Shown here: positions 54,246 through 63,598 of the stretch, in pieces
Numbering within the stretch: the stretch's first letter is position 1
Layout: the number at the start of each line of letters is the position of its first letter
Source: Natronorubrum bangense
GTDB lineage: Archaea; Halobacteriota; Halobacteria; Halobacteriales; Natrialbaceae
Assembly: GCF_004799645.1 (NCBI RefSeq)
Contig: NZ_CP031306.1
Coordinates: 763,668 to 827,667, forward strand
Direction of reading: 5' to 3'
DNA length: 64,000 nt
Made by a program: the position numbers and the translations under genes
Notes under the pieces: generated by a model
The model's input: the letters and a program-made list of their open reading frames with translations, nothing else
Told to the model about the DNA's origin: nothing
The model's database searches: none

Positions 54246-54339
54246 CCTGCAAAAGTTAACGGAGATTTTGGTTGCTGTAGCGTTGATTGCTTCACCTGTC
54301 CTTGTCGCTGAGCGTTCCCTTTCGATGCTTGAGTGCCTG

Positions 54340-54867
54340 TTAAGACTCGGATTCAGGCGGCTCGCTGTCGCGTCGCGACTCGAGAAACCCGTCTTCATCC
54401 TCGGAGAGATCGCGCTCGCGAAACTGCTCGAGGCCGGCCTGATAGCGTTCTCGAGGATTCTCGATAGCAGCAGTCGGATACTCGAGCACCAGTTCGGCGA
54501 TGCCTGTCGTCTCCCCCGTGTAGCCGAAGCCGGCCCGATACAGCGCCTCGTAGGCAAACGGGTTGTTGACGGCGATTCGAAGCCGATCGTAGCCGCGCTC
54601 TACGGCGCGATCACGAACGTGGCGCAGTAGCGCCGGGCCGATGCCCTCGCCACGGCGCTCGTGGTCGACGGTGACGTAACGCAGCCACAGCGTTCCCGCG
54701 TCGGTGCGATCCTCGTTGAACGCGACGGCGGCAACGATCGTGCCGTCGTCTCGAGCGACGGCTTTCCCGGTGTTCGTCATGACGAACTTGCCGGCGTAGC
54801 TGAACCGTTTGTAATCGAGGCGTAGTTTCGGGCCATCGGGCGGCCAGCCAAGCAGATCGTACTCCAC
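54340..54867 (-). CDS. GNAT-family N-acetyltransferase
   Basis: 175 residues. The acetyl-CoA binding motif A is VDHERRGEGIGPALLRHVRD, preceded by LWLRYVTV, with motif B near FAYEALYRAGFGYTGETTGI. The N-terminal ~35 residues are family-specific (LLGWPPDGPKLRLDYKRFSY), and an acidic tail follows the fold. The acetyl acceptor is unknown. It stands alone, 230 bases from a divergent membrane protein gene. Confidence 0.88.
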   Translation of the reverse strand: MEYDLLGWPPDGPKLRLDYKRFSYAGKFVMTNTGKAVARDDGTIVAAVAFNEDRTDAGTLWLRYVTVDHERRGEGIGPALLRHVRDRAVERGYDRLRIAVNNPFAYEALYRAGFGYTGETTGIAELVLEYPTAAIENPRERYQAGLEQFRERDLSEDEDGFLESRRDSEPPESES

Positions 54868-55123
54868 GCCGGTAGTTGCCGGTCAGCACCTATAGTCGCT
54901 ACTGAATATTTCGATCGATCGCTGAACAGCGGCGTGAAAGTCGTGTCAGACGGACTGTTGTATTCAATTACCGCCGATCGCTGGCCCCGTTTCTGGCGAT
55001 CGACGGTAAATAGTGACAACAATCCGTGGCAGTTGTCACCAGAGTAGGCTGTGCTCGACCATCGACGCGGTGGTTGTGCGTGCCAGTCCAACGCTTTTGA
55101 GACCGTTGATCGTAGCCGGAGAT

Positions 55124-55672
55124 ATGAGCACCGAGACTGACGATGCGTCTACGTTCGGTATTAGCGGCACCAGCGGCTGGTTCGTCGGTGGCACAGCCGG
55201 TGGCGCAGTCGGGGCCGCCGCGTTCGGCCTCTTGATGTGGCTGTTCGATCCCGCCGTCGTCGCCGTCGCCATCCCCGAAATTTACGGGCTCGAGCCGGTT
55301 GGAATCGCTGGCTGGGGTGTTCATATCGCCCACGGGATCGTCCTCGGACTCGTGTTCGGATGGCTGGTAACTCGCGACCCCATCCTCGGCATTCTCCGGA
55401 CAGACGTCGAGACGGACATACTCTCACAGACCGGTATGACGCTCCGACTCGTCGGTGCTGGCTTCGTGTTCGGCCTTGCGATCTGGGCACTCCTTCCCGT
55501 GCTCGTCTTGCCAGTCTGGGCTGCGACGATCGGCGGTACCGCTGGTGGATTCCCGATAGCCGCTATCGAGAGTCTGGTCGGACACCTCCTGTTCGGGATC
55601 GTCCTCGGAGTCATCTTCGCCACGACCGCCGATCTCAGCGAGCAACCGTCCGGGCAGCCACTCGAAGACTGA
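55124..55672 (+). CDS. Four-helix membrane protein of unknown function
   Basis: 182 residues from ATG 55124. Four hydrophobic helices (about 18-45, 62-85, 108-135, 150-172) form two similar halves, each ending in a GH...G(I/L)VLG(L/V)(V/I)F segment (VHIAHGIVLGLVFGWLV and LVGHLLFGIVLGVIFAT). This internal repeat suggests duplication. The family is conserved hypothetical in haloarchaea; I cannot assign a role. Histidines in both repeats could bind a cofactor. Confidence 0.7.
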   Translation: MSTETDDASTFGISGTSGWFVGGTAGGAVGAAAFGLLMWLFDPAVVAVAIPEIYGLEPVGIAGWGVHIAHGIVLGLVFGWLVTRDPILGILRTDVETDILSQTGMTLRLVGAGFVFGLAIWALLPVLVLPVWAATIGGTAGGFPIAAIESLVGHLLFGIVLGVIFATTADLSEQPSGQPLED

Positions 55673-55778
55673 TATCGCTCATCGACTCGGGTTCCGGGGT
55701 CGGCAGGTGTCGTCTCCACATATCACCGATGGCAAATGTAAGGGGGCGATTGACATACTCTCGCTGTCTACCCAGGAC

Positions 55779-56147
55779 ATGGACCCCGAACACCGCTCGT
55801 CGAACGGGTCGGCGTCGAGACGGGACGTCGTCGACGATGGGTTTCTGGTGCTTCGAAACCAATCCCGCCGGTTTGCGTGTTATTTTCTGCTCGAACACGA
55901 GACGGCAGCAGTGTCGGAGCTAGCCGACGTCGTTGCCGGCTGGATTTACACAACGGATGGCCGGATCGTCGAATCACAGTGTCGAGAGCAGTGTTATCTG
56001 AGCCTCCTCCACACACACGTTCCGATGCTGGTCGAGACGGGTGTCGTGTGTTACGACGAACGTGCCGGTACTGTTTCGCTGGCGCCGTGCCCAGAGCCGA
56101 TTCGGACGTTGATAACACGGGCCTGTGCGATGGAAACCAGTTCATGA
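55779..56147 (+). CDS. DUF7344 domain protein, soluble form
   Basis: 122 residues from ATG 55779. The DUF7344 winged helix (DVVDDGFLVLRNQSRRFACY, SLLHTHVPMLVETGVVCYDE) is present, but the two C-terminal membrane helices seen in the paralogues at 9480 and 12039 are absent. It ends just before a DICT-domain gene and the two may be co-expressed. Confidence 0.75.
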   Translation: MDPEHRSSNGSASRRDVVDDGFLVLRNQSRRFACYFLLEHETAAVSELADVVAGWIYTTDGRIVESQCREQCYLSLLHTHVPMLVETGVVCYDERAGTVSLAPCPEPIRTLITRACAMETSS

Positions 56148-56196
56148 TCACTCACGCCGCGGTCGGTCGCTCGTTCGGGCTCGAGGCCCACATCCA

Positions 56197-56916
56197 ATGA
56201 CACTCACTACCTGCTTCACTCGACTCGAACCGCCCACACGAACGGTCACCATCTATGCACCACAGCCACAGCCCGACATCGTCGACTGGTTCCAGACTGG
56301 TGTCGACGCCATCGACCACCGCTCGCTTCCGGACGAAACAGCAGCCAGCCAGAGCTTTTTTAATATCCACGAGGACGAGACGTTCGTCGCAGCCGTCAGC
56401 CTCGAATCCGCCCGCGAGTTTCTCGAGCCACCGATCTATGAGCCGTGGACCGATGCGTTCGACGACGCCGCCTATCGCCGCTTGATCGATGTCTTCGAAT
56501 CGACGGTGTGGCGCTCCCTCGAGCGACGACAGCTACTCGCGGTCAGCCGTGAGATCGAGACCCGAGCCTGGAACGTTGGTAGCGGGACGCTCCGGGTCGG
56601 ATTCCAACATGCGACTGCCCTCGAGGCGATGGCACCGGTCTACGCCCGCCTCGCTGCGGAGACGGCACTCGATATCCACGTCTACATTGCCGACGACTGG
56701 AACCGGCCGTCGATCCCCGGCGTAACGATCCACACCAACGGCGACGACGAGATCAGCTCGTTCTGGGTGCTCGCCTTCGACGGCGACGGCGATCCGCTTC
56801 GGACCAGCGGTCTCATCGCTCGAGAGCGCGCCGATAGCGGCTTCGATGGGCTGTGGACCGACGAGACACAGCTCGTCGCCCGACTCGAGCGGGCGCTGCG
56901 GGCGGTTGGCGAGTGA
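56197..56916 (+). CDS. DICT sensory domain protein
   Basis: 239 residues from ATG 56197. The N-terminal ~110 residues match the DICT-associated region of haloarchaeal proteins (RTVTIYAPQPQPDIVDWFQT, LPDETAASQSFFNIHEDETF), followed by VYARLAAETALDIHVYIADD and an end domain. DICT domains are thought to sense signals in two-component or light-related systems. There is no output domain, so it presumably acts on a partner such as the DUF7344 protein upstream. Confidence 0.75.
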   Translation: MTLTTCFTRLEPPTRTVTIYAPQPQPDIVDWFQTGVDAIDHRSLPDETAASQSFFNIHEDETFVAAVSLESAREFLEPPIYEPWTDAFDDAAYRRLIDVFESTVWRSLERRQLLAVSREIETRAWNVGSGTLRVGFQHATALEAMAPVYARLAAETALDIHVYIADDWNRPSIPGVTIHTNGDDEISSFWVLAFDGDGDPLRTSGLIARERADSGFDGLWTDETQLVARLERALRAVGE

Positions 56917-57030
56917 CGAGCCCACCTGCTCAACGTCGGTTTCGCCACCGCCGGACCCATAACACCTCGTCTTTCATCGCCGAACAGCTGTGCGTTCGCG
57001 CGGTCGTCGTCTCCGGTCCGGCCGACAGCC

Positions 57031-58005
57031 TCAGAACAATCCCTGTAATCCCGGTCGGTCCGCAAGCATCGACCGATCGAGAGAGAGTCGCTCGAGTCCA
57101 ACATCACGGGCGTGTTCGACCACGGCGTCGTACTCGGCTTCGGTGATCGGACGGCTGATCGCCTCGTAATACTCCTCATCGACGGCCTTGTAGTGGGGCT
57201 GGTACTGTGCCATCACGTTGACGAAGGTGTCTGCGGACAAGTCCGTTGCAATGAACTCAAGCACCCGTTTGGCGCTGTCGACGTGGTTCGGCATGACGAG
57301 GTGTCGAACGAGCACGCCGCCTGTCGCCAGCCCGGTGTCATCGAGGCGGAGGTCGCCGACCTGCCGGTGCATTTCCCGGAGCGACCTCCTAATGTTGGAC
57401 CAGTAGTTCGGCGCTTTCGAGTATTTCGCCGCCGCCTGATCGTCCGCCCACTTCACATCGGGCATGTAGACGTCGACGATACCATCGAGTCGCTCGAGGA
57501 TTGCTGGTCGCTCGTAGCCGCCGCAGTTCCAGACGATCGGCACGTCGAGGCCGCGCTCGTCGGCGAGCTTGACGGCTTCGACCAGATGCGGCGCGTGGTG
57601 GGTCGGCGAAACGAAGTTGATGTTGTGACAGCCGTTCGCCTCGAGTTCGAGGGCCATCTCCGCGATTTCGGCCGGTGTTGCCGGCTCACCCGCCGCCTCG
57701 TGGCTGGTTTCGAAGTTCTGGCAGAAGACACACTTCATGTTACAGTTTGCCAGAAAGATCGTCCCGCTTCCGTTGTGCCCTTTGAGACAGTCCTCTTCGC
57801 CGAAATGCGGGAAGTACCCCGAGACGTACGCGGTGTCGTCGACCTGGCAGGTCCCCTCCTGACCGGCCGTTCGATCAACATGACACTCGTAGGCACACAG
57901 GTCGCAGTCGGCGTATCGCTCCCACAGGTCGGTACTGCGCTGCTCGAACTCGTCGTCCGAAAGCTGCTTGTAGTTCGGTGTCGACGCTGATGACTCGACG
58001 CTCAT
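57031..58005 (-). CDS. Radical SAM protein, PflA-like
   Basis: 324 residues from ATG 58005 (58032 or 58062 are possible). The [4Fe-4S]-SAM site is FLANCNMKCVFCQNFETSH (CxxxCxxC). An N-terminal cysteine set CDLCAYECHVDRTAGQEGTC may hold another cluster or zinc. The body VPIVWNCGGYERPAILERLD and DGIVDVYMPDVKWADDQAAA matches the PflA-related group found with AmmeMemoRadiSam proteins. The substrate is unknown; a role in activating a glycyl-radical or modifying a protein is family-based. Confidence 0.85.
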   Translation of the reverse strand: MSVESSASTPNYKQLSDDEFEQRSTDLWERYADCDLCAYECHVDRTAGQEGTCQVDDTAYVSGYFPHFGEEDCLKGHNGSGTIFLANCNMKCVFCQNFETSHEAAGEPATPAEIAEMALELEANGCHNINFVSPTHHAPHLVEAVKLADERGLDVPIVWNCGGYERPAILERLDGIVDVYMPDVKWADDQAAAKYSKAPNYWSNIRRSLREMHRQVGDLRLDDTGLATGGVLVRHLVMPNHVDSAKRVLEFIATDLSADTFVNVMAQYQPHYKAVDEEYYEAISRPITEAEYDAVVEHARDVGLERLSLDRSMLADRPGLQGLF

Positions 58006-58268
58006 ACTGTTGAGTTTGGTACTAAATACCATAGTCGTGTTGCCACCCGACAGAATGCTCATTCAAACGGTGTGTTGAGTTCAGCGATGTGACCTGTGAC
58101 CGGGGTGGCCATCCGCGGCGTCGGCCGTTCCGAAACGACGGTCCTCGAGTCGGTGTCCGACAGCGAACTCCCCGAGTAGCCGAAACTCGAGATGGGTGTC
58201 CGTCAGCCACTCGAACGCTGTCAGGCGGCTGAATCGGATCGAAGCGCCCGTCGTTCGGTCCCAGCGCG

Positions 58269-58679
58269 TTACTCCTCGGGTGGGACCGTCAACACCGGGA
58301 TTGGGGCCGTCTGGATCGTTCGTTGTGCGACGCTGCCGACCAGAAACCTGTGGAGACCAGTTCGGCCGTGGGTGCCCATGACGATCATATCGATCTCGTT
58401 GTCGTCGGCGTACTCGACGATCTGCTGGGCGACAGGCCCCTCTCGAGTGGCGCCCGTGAACGCAAGACCTGCCTGTTCCACCCGTTCTCGCCCCGTCTCA
58501 ACTGCCTCGTCGACACGGTCGGCCCACTCCTCGCGGAGTTTGGCCCCCCTGGTCATCTCTGGAACGACTGCCAACACGTGAACGGCTGCCTCGAGTGGGG
58601 TTGCGATCTCGATTGCCTGCTCGAGTGCGTGATAGCTGTTGTCACTGCCATCCGTCGGGACCAAAATATGCTCGACCAT
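58269..58679 (-). CDS. Universal stress protein UspA family
   Basis: 136 residues. The fold begins with VEHILVPTDGSDNSYHALEQ, and the ATP-binding motif GTHGRTGLHRFLVGSVAQRT (G-2x-G-9x-G-S/T) is intact, so it is of the nucleotide-binding type. It probably acts as a stress-linked dimer. A divergent paralogue lies 265 bases away at 58946. Confidence 0.93.
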   Translation of the reverse strand: MVEHILVPTDGSDNSYHALEQAIEIATPLEAAVHVLAVVPEMTRGAKLREEWADRVDEAVETGRERVEQAGLAFTGATREGPVAQQIVEYADDNEIDMIVMGTHGRTGLHRFLVGSVAQRTIQTAPIPVLTVPPEE

Positions 58680-58945
58680 TGCTGCTCTGGTTCATCCTGT
58701 CCACAATGTGGGACATATAGGCGAGGGGTCATCCAGTTCGCCCCGATCCTCGAGTGTCATCCGGTCTGGAACGACGTCCCGTTCATCGTTCGTGACTGGC
58801 CGGTAACTCGAATCGACAGCCCGACTACCAGTATCTATCGTAGCTACTGACGTTCAGCGGCTGCTGTAGCACAGCGGTTCCAACCGACACCCAGAGACAT
58901 GCAAGCAGAAGGCTTATAGACGTATTCGTTGGCTGAATTACATCA

Positions 58946-59356
58946 ATGTATGAACACATTCTCATCCCGACCGACGGGAGCGAAAACGTAGCGCAGGCGA
59001 TCGACAATGGAATCGCGATCGCGGACGAGTTCGGCGCAACAGTGCACGCACTGTCGGTCGTCCCGTACGTCGTCACACGCGACCGGCTTCGCCACGATCC
59101 AGAAGCCGAGGCAGAACGCGCAGTCGAGGCTGTCGAACAGCGGTGTAACGAGGAAGGAGTCGATGTGAGTACGGAAGTTCGGAAGGGAAACCCACCAGAA
59201 GAGGTGCTCGCCTACAGTGAAGACCACGATATCGATGTCATCATTATGGGAACCCACGGGAGAAGTGGGCTCGAACACGCCATTATTGGGAGTGTTGCGG
59301 AACGAGTCGTCCGAAGATCGTCGATACCCGTCTTGACAGTGCGTCCGGAAGACTGA
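58946..59356 (+). CDS. Universal stress protein UspA family
   Basis: 136 residues, same length as the divergent neighbour. It starts MYEHILIPTDGSENVAQAID and has the ATP-binding motif GTHGRSGLEHAIIGSVAERV. The two genes face away from each other, so they may share a regulated promoter region. Downstream it runs into a duplicated tRNA-Gly 3' end. Confidence 0.93.
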   Translation: MYEHILIPTDGSENVAQAIDNGIAIADEFGATVHALSVVPYVVTRDRLRHDPEAEAERAVEAVEQRCNEEGVDVSTEVRKGNPPEEVLAYSEDHDIDVIIMGTHGRSGLEHAIIGSVAERVVRRSSIPVLTVRPED

Positions 59357-59464
59357 GACGGGGATCGCGTCGGTGACTCTGAGACGCACGGACAACGCCT
59401 GCAGCTCGCAAACCTGCTCGCTGTAGAAGTGCACTCATGCGACTGCTGCTGCTCGCGGATTTGC

Positions 59465-59497
59465 TCGCAGCAGAAGTGCGCGGACCGGGATTTGAAC
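59465..59497 (-). repeat. Partial duplicate of tRNA-Gly 3' end (att-like)
   Basis: A 33-base block here is repeated exactly at 59588-59620, 123 bases away. The second copy covers the T arm and acceptor end of tRNA-Gly plus 12 flanking bases. This is how integration of a mobile element at a tRNA gene marks its two borders. A more diverged third copy may start near 59418. Confidence 0.6.
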
Positions 59498-59599
59498 TAC
59501 GTGAAGACGGTCGCGTTCGCTTTGCTCACGCGCTGCGACTTCCCTACTTCAATACCCTCATACGATACCTGCGGCTCACGAGTTTGTTCGCAGCAGAAG

Positions 59600-59670
59600 T
59601 GCGCGGACCGGGATTTGAACCCGGGCCATGAGCTTGGAAGGCTCAGGTCCTACCACTAGACCATCCGCGC
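59600..59670 (-). tRNA. tRNA-Gly (anticodon TCC)
   Basis: 71 nt including discriminator A. The acceptor stem pairs GCGCGGA with TCCGCGC. The D arm carries GGTCTAGTGGTAGGAC, the anticodon loop is CTTCCAA, giving TCC (reads GGA), and the T arm is GGCCCGGGTTCAAATCCCGG-like with stem CCGGG/CCCGG. No CCA is encoded and no intron is seen. It is the anchor of the 33-base direct repeat to the left. Confidence 0.95.
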
Positions 59671-59772
59671 CTATCTCCCAATTCTGGTTCCGTGTTTAAG
59701 ATGCTTCCGTTTTCGATCAACCCGCTCGAGTCGGCCATTCCTGGCCCCCACTTCCGACCATACCTGACTCTA

Positions 59773-60483
59773 TCACTCCGCTCGCGGGCTCGAGTCGGCC
59801 GCTCCCGCCACGGTCGCATAGCAGTTACCACTCGAGACCTCCCACTCGAGCACTTCGAGTGCGCTCGCCTCGAGCGCCGTGTCGAACTCCTCGGGGCTGT
59901 AGATATGGTAGAACCGGTCAACGATCTCGCCACCCGGCAGCGTCCACTCGACAGTCGTGTCGAATCCTTCCGTTTCGTCGAATTTGTCGTGGGCGGTCGA
60001 CCACACGCTGAGGAGTGCGCGGCCATCTGGAGCGAGAACGCGTGCGAGTTCGTCGAGACTATCCCGTCGTGCTCGCTGGGTCGGCAGGTGATGGAGCGTC
60101 GCGACGTAGACGGCGATGTCGACGCTATCGGTAGCCAGCGGCAGTCTTGCGGCGTCGCCCTGACAGAGCGCGACCTCGAACTCGCGCTCACAGGCGCGTT
60201 CACGCCCGGTCTCGAGGAGTCCGCGGCTGGCGTCGAGACCGACGACTGGTTCGCAGTGAGGGGCCAACAGTTCGGCGTGGCGACAGTTGCCACAGCCAAG
60301 ATCGAGTCCGGTAAGCGGAGTGTCCGAGTCAGTTTCGAGGCCGTCGGCATGCGTCTCGACGAACGTCTCGACTTCGGGCCAGGCGTACTCTCTGGTGGCG
60401 GCGAAGTGGGTGGCAATCCGGTCGTAGGTGTCACGAACGGCGGCTCGTCGCGAGGTGTCGGCTCGCGTTTGCTCCTCGGCCAT
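59773..60483 (-). CDS. SAM methyltransferase, Trm9/ABH8-like
   Basis: 236 residues from ATG 60483. The SAM fold has LTGLDLGCGNCRHAELLAPH (motif I), PVVGLDASRGLLETGRERAC and VYVATLHHLPTQRARRDSLD. The N-terminal YDRIATHFAATREYAWPEVE matches the Trm9/ALKBH8 group that methylates wobble uridine side chains in tRNA. A tRNA target is therefore likely. It lies beside tRNA-Gly(TCC), whose U34 could be a substrate, which is inference. Confidence 0.83.
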   Translation of the reverse strand: MAEEQTRADTSRRAAVRDTYDRIATHFAATREYAWPEVETFVETHADGLETDSDTPLTGLDLGCGNCRHAELLAPHCEPVVGLDASRGLLETGRERACEREFEVALCQGDAARLPLATDSVDIAVYVATLHHLPTQRARRDSLDELARVLAPDGRALLSVWSTAHDKFDETEGFDTTVEWTLPGGEIVDRFYHIYSPEEFDTALEASALEVLEWEVSSGNCYATVAGAADSSPRAE

Positions 60484-60690
60484 TGTCCGTCCTCGTTGGG
60501 GAGCGCGCAAAAAGCGTTCGCAACGCCAGCAGACGACGGGCACGCTCGTGATCGAGAAGGGGCACTGCACTCACACGACGGTGGGTTGAAACGGGAGCCG
60601 TTGGGATGTACTGATCACGTGGCCACCGCGACGTGACGGTTCGCTGTGCGTTACGTTGATACGGTGTGAGTGCGAATCGGTAGATACGGA

Positions 60691-61161
60691 ATGAGGCGCG
60701 AGCACTTCACGTTAGATGTCAACAATGTCGACTGGGTCGAGACCAACGGTGAGCCGAGCAAACCCTCGGTATCGATTGACTTTACTGGCCCGGCGACGAT
60801 GCTTCGCGAGCGCCTTACCGGCCCCGACGGAGACGTTCTCGAGGCAGCGGAAACCGATGTTGCACTCCGATTACAGGGCCCACTGGGCGACGGTACCGCG
60901 GGTGTCGTCAGCGTTACGAACCGGGTCACCGGCGAGTTCATTCTCGAACTCAATGAGGATGCCGACGATGTCCTGACGTTTATCCAGGCCGCACGTGGCT
61001 ACGGTGAGGACGAAATCGAAGCCGAGGGACGCTATGAGGTCGAAATCAGTCTCGATGGCGATCCGTTTGTCAGCTACGACAAACAAACGTTTCTCGTCTA
61101 CGACGACGAGGGAGATCTGCTTCGCCAACACAGTTTGATCCCGAGCGGCGTCGAACTCTGA
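60691..61161 (+). CDS. DUF5793 protein
   Basis: 156 residues from ATG 60691 (a GTG at 60670 is an alternative). It opens with MRREHFTLDVNNVDWVETNG and contains ADDVLTFIQAARGYGEDEIE, the pattern of the haloarchaeal DUF5793 family. It is soluble, acidic, and rich in beta strands. No function is known. A methyltransferase gene lies divergently upstream. Confidence 0.78.
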   Translation: MRREHFTLDVNNVDWVETNGEPSKPSVSIDFTGPATMLRERLTGPDGDVLEAAETDVALRLQGPLGDGTAGVVSVTNRVTGEFILELNEDADDVLTFIQAARGYGEDEIEAEGRYEVEISLDGDPFVSYDKQTFLVYDDEGDLLRQHSLIPSGVEL

Positions 61162-61211
61162 TCGGCGAGCAGTCTTTTTAACCGACTGGATCTGACCGGC
61201 AGATATAAGTG

Positions 61212-61229
61212 TTTTAGGCGCACCTAAAA
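61212..61229 (+). promoter_or_regulatory. DtxR/Idr-like operator
   Basis: TTTTAGGCGCACCTAAAA, an 18-bp dyad with one mismatch, matches the TTAGG...CCTAA pattern of DtxR-family metal regulators. A TATA-like AGATATAAG lies at 61201. The dyad sits between TATA and the first ATG of the transporter ATPase gene, so repressor binding would block transcription when metal, probably iron, is plentiful. Confidence 0.6.
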
Positions 61230-61245
61230 GAACGAACGCCGGCAG

Positions 61246-62424
61246 ATGCCGGAGGGGCGATCAATGGCGAACGGACAACTGCTCACAACGACGGCTGGAG
61301 AACAACCGGAGACACCGACGGTGTCGGCGGATGACGTCGTGCTCGAACTCGAGAACGTCGGCAAACAGTACGGTACCGAAGAAGTCATCCCAGACCTCTC
61401 TGTGACCGTTCGCGACGGTGAGATCCTCACGTTGCTTGGCCCGTCCGGCTGTGGCAAAACGACGACGCTCCGGCTGATCGCCGGCCTCGAGAAACCGAAC
61501 AGCGGCCAGATCCGCCTTCGAGACACCGACGTCGCCGGTAACTGTCGATTCGTGCCACCGGAGGACCGCGGCGTCGGCGTCGTCTTCCAGGAGTTCGCGC
61601 TGTTTCCACATCTGACCGCCCGCGAGAACGTTGCCTTTGGGCTCCAAGAGTGGGCCGAAACCGAACGCGACGCACGCGTTGACGAACTCCTCAAACTCGT
61701 CGGGCTCGAGACACAGGGCGAGGCCTATCCGGAGGAGCTCTCCGGCGGGCAACAACAGCGAATCGCCCTCGCTCGCTCGCTTGCCCCCGAACCCGAGATG
61801 CTGTTGCTCGACGAACCGTTCTCGAATCTGGACGTGGATCTACGCGTCGAGATGCGCGAGGAAGTTCGTCGGATTATCAAGGAGGCAGGTGTCACTGCCA
61901 TCTCGGTCACTCACGATCAAGAAGAAGCGCTCTCGATCTCCGACCGTGTTGCCGTGATGAACGACGGCGCAATCGAACAGATCGACACGCCACAGCAGGT
62001 CTTTCAGCAGCCCGAATCTCGGTTCGTCGCTGGCTTTCTCGGCCACGCCAGCTTTCTCTCGGGAGCGGTCCGCGGCGACAGCGTCGACACCGCACTCGGT
62101 CGCGTGCTTCGGGATGACGTCCACGGCCTTGCCCACCAGTACGACGGCACCAACATCGACCTGCTTGTCCGCCCCGATGACGTGACGGCCTTCCCGGCCG
62201 AGGAGTCGGAAGCCAACGGCAGCGTGGTCTACCGCCGGTATCTCGGCCCGACCGTCCTCTACCGTGTTGAACTCGACACCGGTGAAACCATCGAGTGTAT
62301 GCACAACCACTCCGACCAGATCGATCTCGATGAGCGTGTTACCGTCCGCGTCACGGCCGACCACGAACTCGCGTGGTTCCCGGCCGGCCAGCGCGACGGG
62401 ACGACACCTGTTGGTGCGGACTGA
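61246..62424 (+). CDS. ABC transporter ATPase, FbpC/PotA-like
   Basis: 392 residues (ATG 61264 is an alternative). Walker A is GPSGCGKTTTLRLIAGL, the signature LSGGQQQRIALARSLA, Walker B EMLLLDEPFSNLDVDL and the switch His in SVTHDQEEAL. A C-terminal TOBE-type domain follows (ANIDLLVRPDDVTAFPA-like). These ATPases serve iron(III), spermidine or sulfate importers. The DtxR-like dyad upstream favours iron. No permease or binding protein is adjacent, so it would have to work with genes elsewhere. Confidence 0.86.
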   Translation: MPEGRSMANGQLLTTTAGEQPETPTVSADDVVLELENVGKQYGTEEVIPDLSVTVRDGEILTLLGPSGCGKTTTLRLIAGLEKPNSGQIRLRDTDVAGNCRFVPPEDRGVGVVFQEFALFPHLTARENVAFGLQEWAETERDARVDELLKLVGLETQGEAYPEELSGGQQQRIALARSLAPEPEMLLLDEPFSNLDVDLRVEMREEVRRIIKEAGVTAISVTHDQEEALSISDRVAVMNDGAIEQIDTPQQVFQQPESRFVAGFLGHASFLSGAVRGDSVDTALGRVLRDDVHGLAHQYDGTNIDLLVRPDDVTAFPAEESEANGSVVYRRYLGPTVLYRVELDTGETIECMHNHSDQIDLDERVTVRVTADHELAWFPAGQRDGTTPVGAD

Positions 62425-62569
62425 GACGAGCTGCTGTCACGAGCCACCGGCACGACTGCGAGTCATTTTGTGGTCACACCGGAACTAAGCGGGTTCGCCC
62501 GAGTCGCCGCTGCGCCGCGTGGAGAAACAAACACACAGGTTGATACGTTTTCGTCGCGATTCGAACGGT

Positions 62570-63216
62570 ATGGCTGACAGGAACTGGCATCGAATCGCAT
62601 CGGGGTGTGGACTCGCCGCACCGATCGTCGCTCTGGGTGCAATTTTCCTTGCGACCCTGCTTGCTGCCCCGGAAACGTTCACTTGGCGCGACCGTGCACT
62701 CTCGGATATGGGTCGCTATGGTGCCAACACCTTCCTGCTTTTCAACGGCGGGCTCGTTCTCGGTGGACTGCTTGGACTCCCGTTTGGCTGGCGACTCTGG
62801 GTGGCGAGTCAGACCACCCTCGAGCGCCTCGGCGTCGGCTTGCTGTGGGGTGCGACGATCGGACTGGTCGGCGTCGGTGTCTTCTTTCTCGACCACACTG
62901 AGTTCTATCTCACAACGAGTCTGCATGGGCCGGCTGCCGTGCTGTTTTTCGGACTCGCACCGTTTGCACAGTGGCTCTACGGTACTGGACTCGTCCTGTC
63001 GAGAAGCCACGACTCGGACTGACATCGATCTGGCTCGGACTAGTGCATCCACTCGGCTGGCTCGGTTGGTTGTTGTTTCGAGTCGGCAGCGATGACCAAT
63101 GGCGTGGTTTGCTGTCCGGAGTTCGTCGCTGCGCTTGCCTTCGGCAGTTGGGTCTCCTCATTGCCGGCATTCAGTGGCGACGAGACGGGAGCAGAACCAC
63201 CGTACCGAGCCGCTGA
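62570..63216 (+). pseudogene. DUF998 membrane protein, broken by single-base deletions
   Basis: The N-terminal 145 residues are normal DUF998 (MADRNWHRIASGCGLAAPIV, LSDMGRYGANTFLLFNGGLV) with five helices. After about 63000 the coding sequence continues in other frames: GLTSIWLGLVHPLGWLGWLL in one, FVAALAFGSW in another, then LLIAGIQWRRDGSRTTVPSR to a stop at 63216. Four single-base losses, several within short homopolymers, restore one continuous protein. It is either a decaying gene or a run of sequence errors. Confidence 0.75.
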
Positions 63217-63285
63217 GCGCCCGAGACGGGTTTTGCGACTGAAGCGCACACAACGCTTAAATCGAAACCGTTCATACAACGGTGT

Positions 63286-63561
63286 ATGCATAAGGACGAA
63301 CTCCTCGAGCTCCACGAAGAACTCGTCGTCATCATGGAGCACTTCTCCCAGCGAGAAGACGTGGATGAGACACTTTTTGAGCCGTACACGAACTCGACGT
63401 CGACCCATCACACGTCCACAAATCGAAAAGCGAACACAAACACGCCGTCTCATCCTCGGCAACGCCCTTGCAAACGGCATGAGCGAAGACGAGTTCTCGA
63501 GCGCCGGTCGAATCGGCAAACGGATGAAAGAACTCGCCGAAGACGCCGAGTCGAAATCTAG
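63286..63561 (+). pseudogene. UPF0058 protein, frameshifted
   Basis: The start is intact: MHKDELLELHEELVVIMEHF then SQREDVDETLFEPYT, as in UPF0058 metal-binding proteins. The next block (ELDVDPSHVHKSKSEHKHAV) is in a second frame and the last (LILGNALANGMSEDEFSSAG, RIGKRMKELAEDAESK) in a third. Three single-base losses would restore a normal ~91-residue protein ending at 63561. It shows the same damage as its two neighbours. Confidence 0.78.
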
Positions 63562-63598
63562 GCGAAACGTATTTGTTTCAGTTCACGCTTGTTGAACT

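Noticed and set aside
58022..58268. Possible short protein between the radical SAM and universal stress genes
   Set aside because: One minus-strand frame reads plausibly for ~50 residues (RFSRLTAFEWLTDTHLEFRL), but it has no clear start or family likeness; a decayed fragment or chance.
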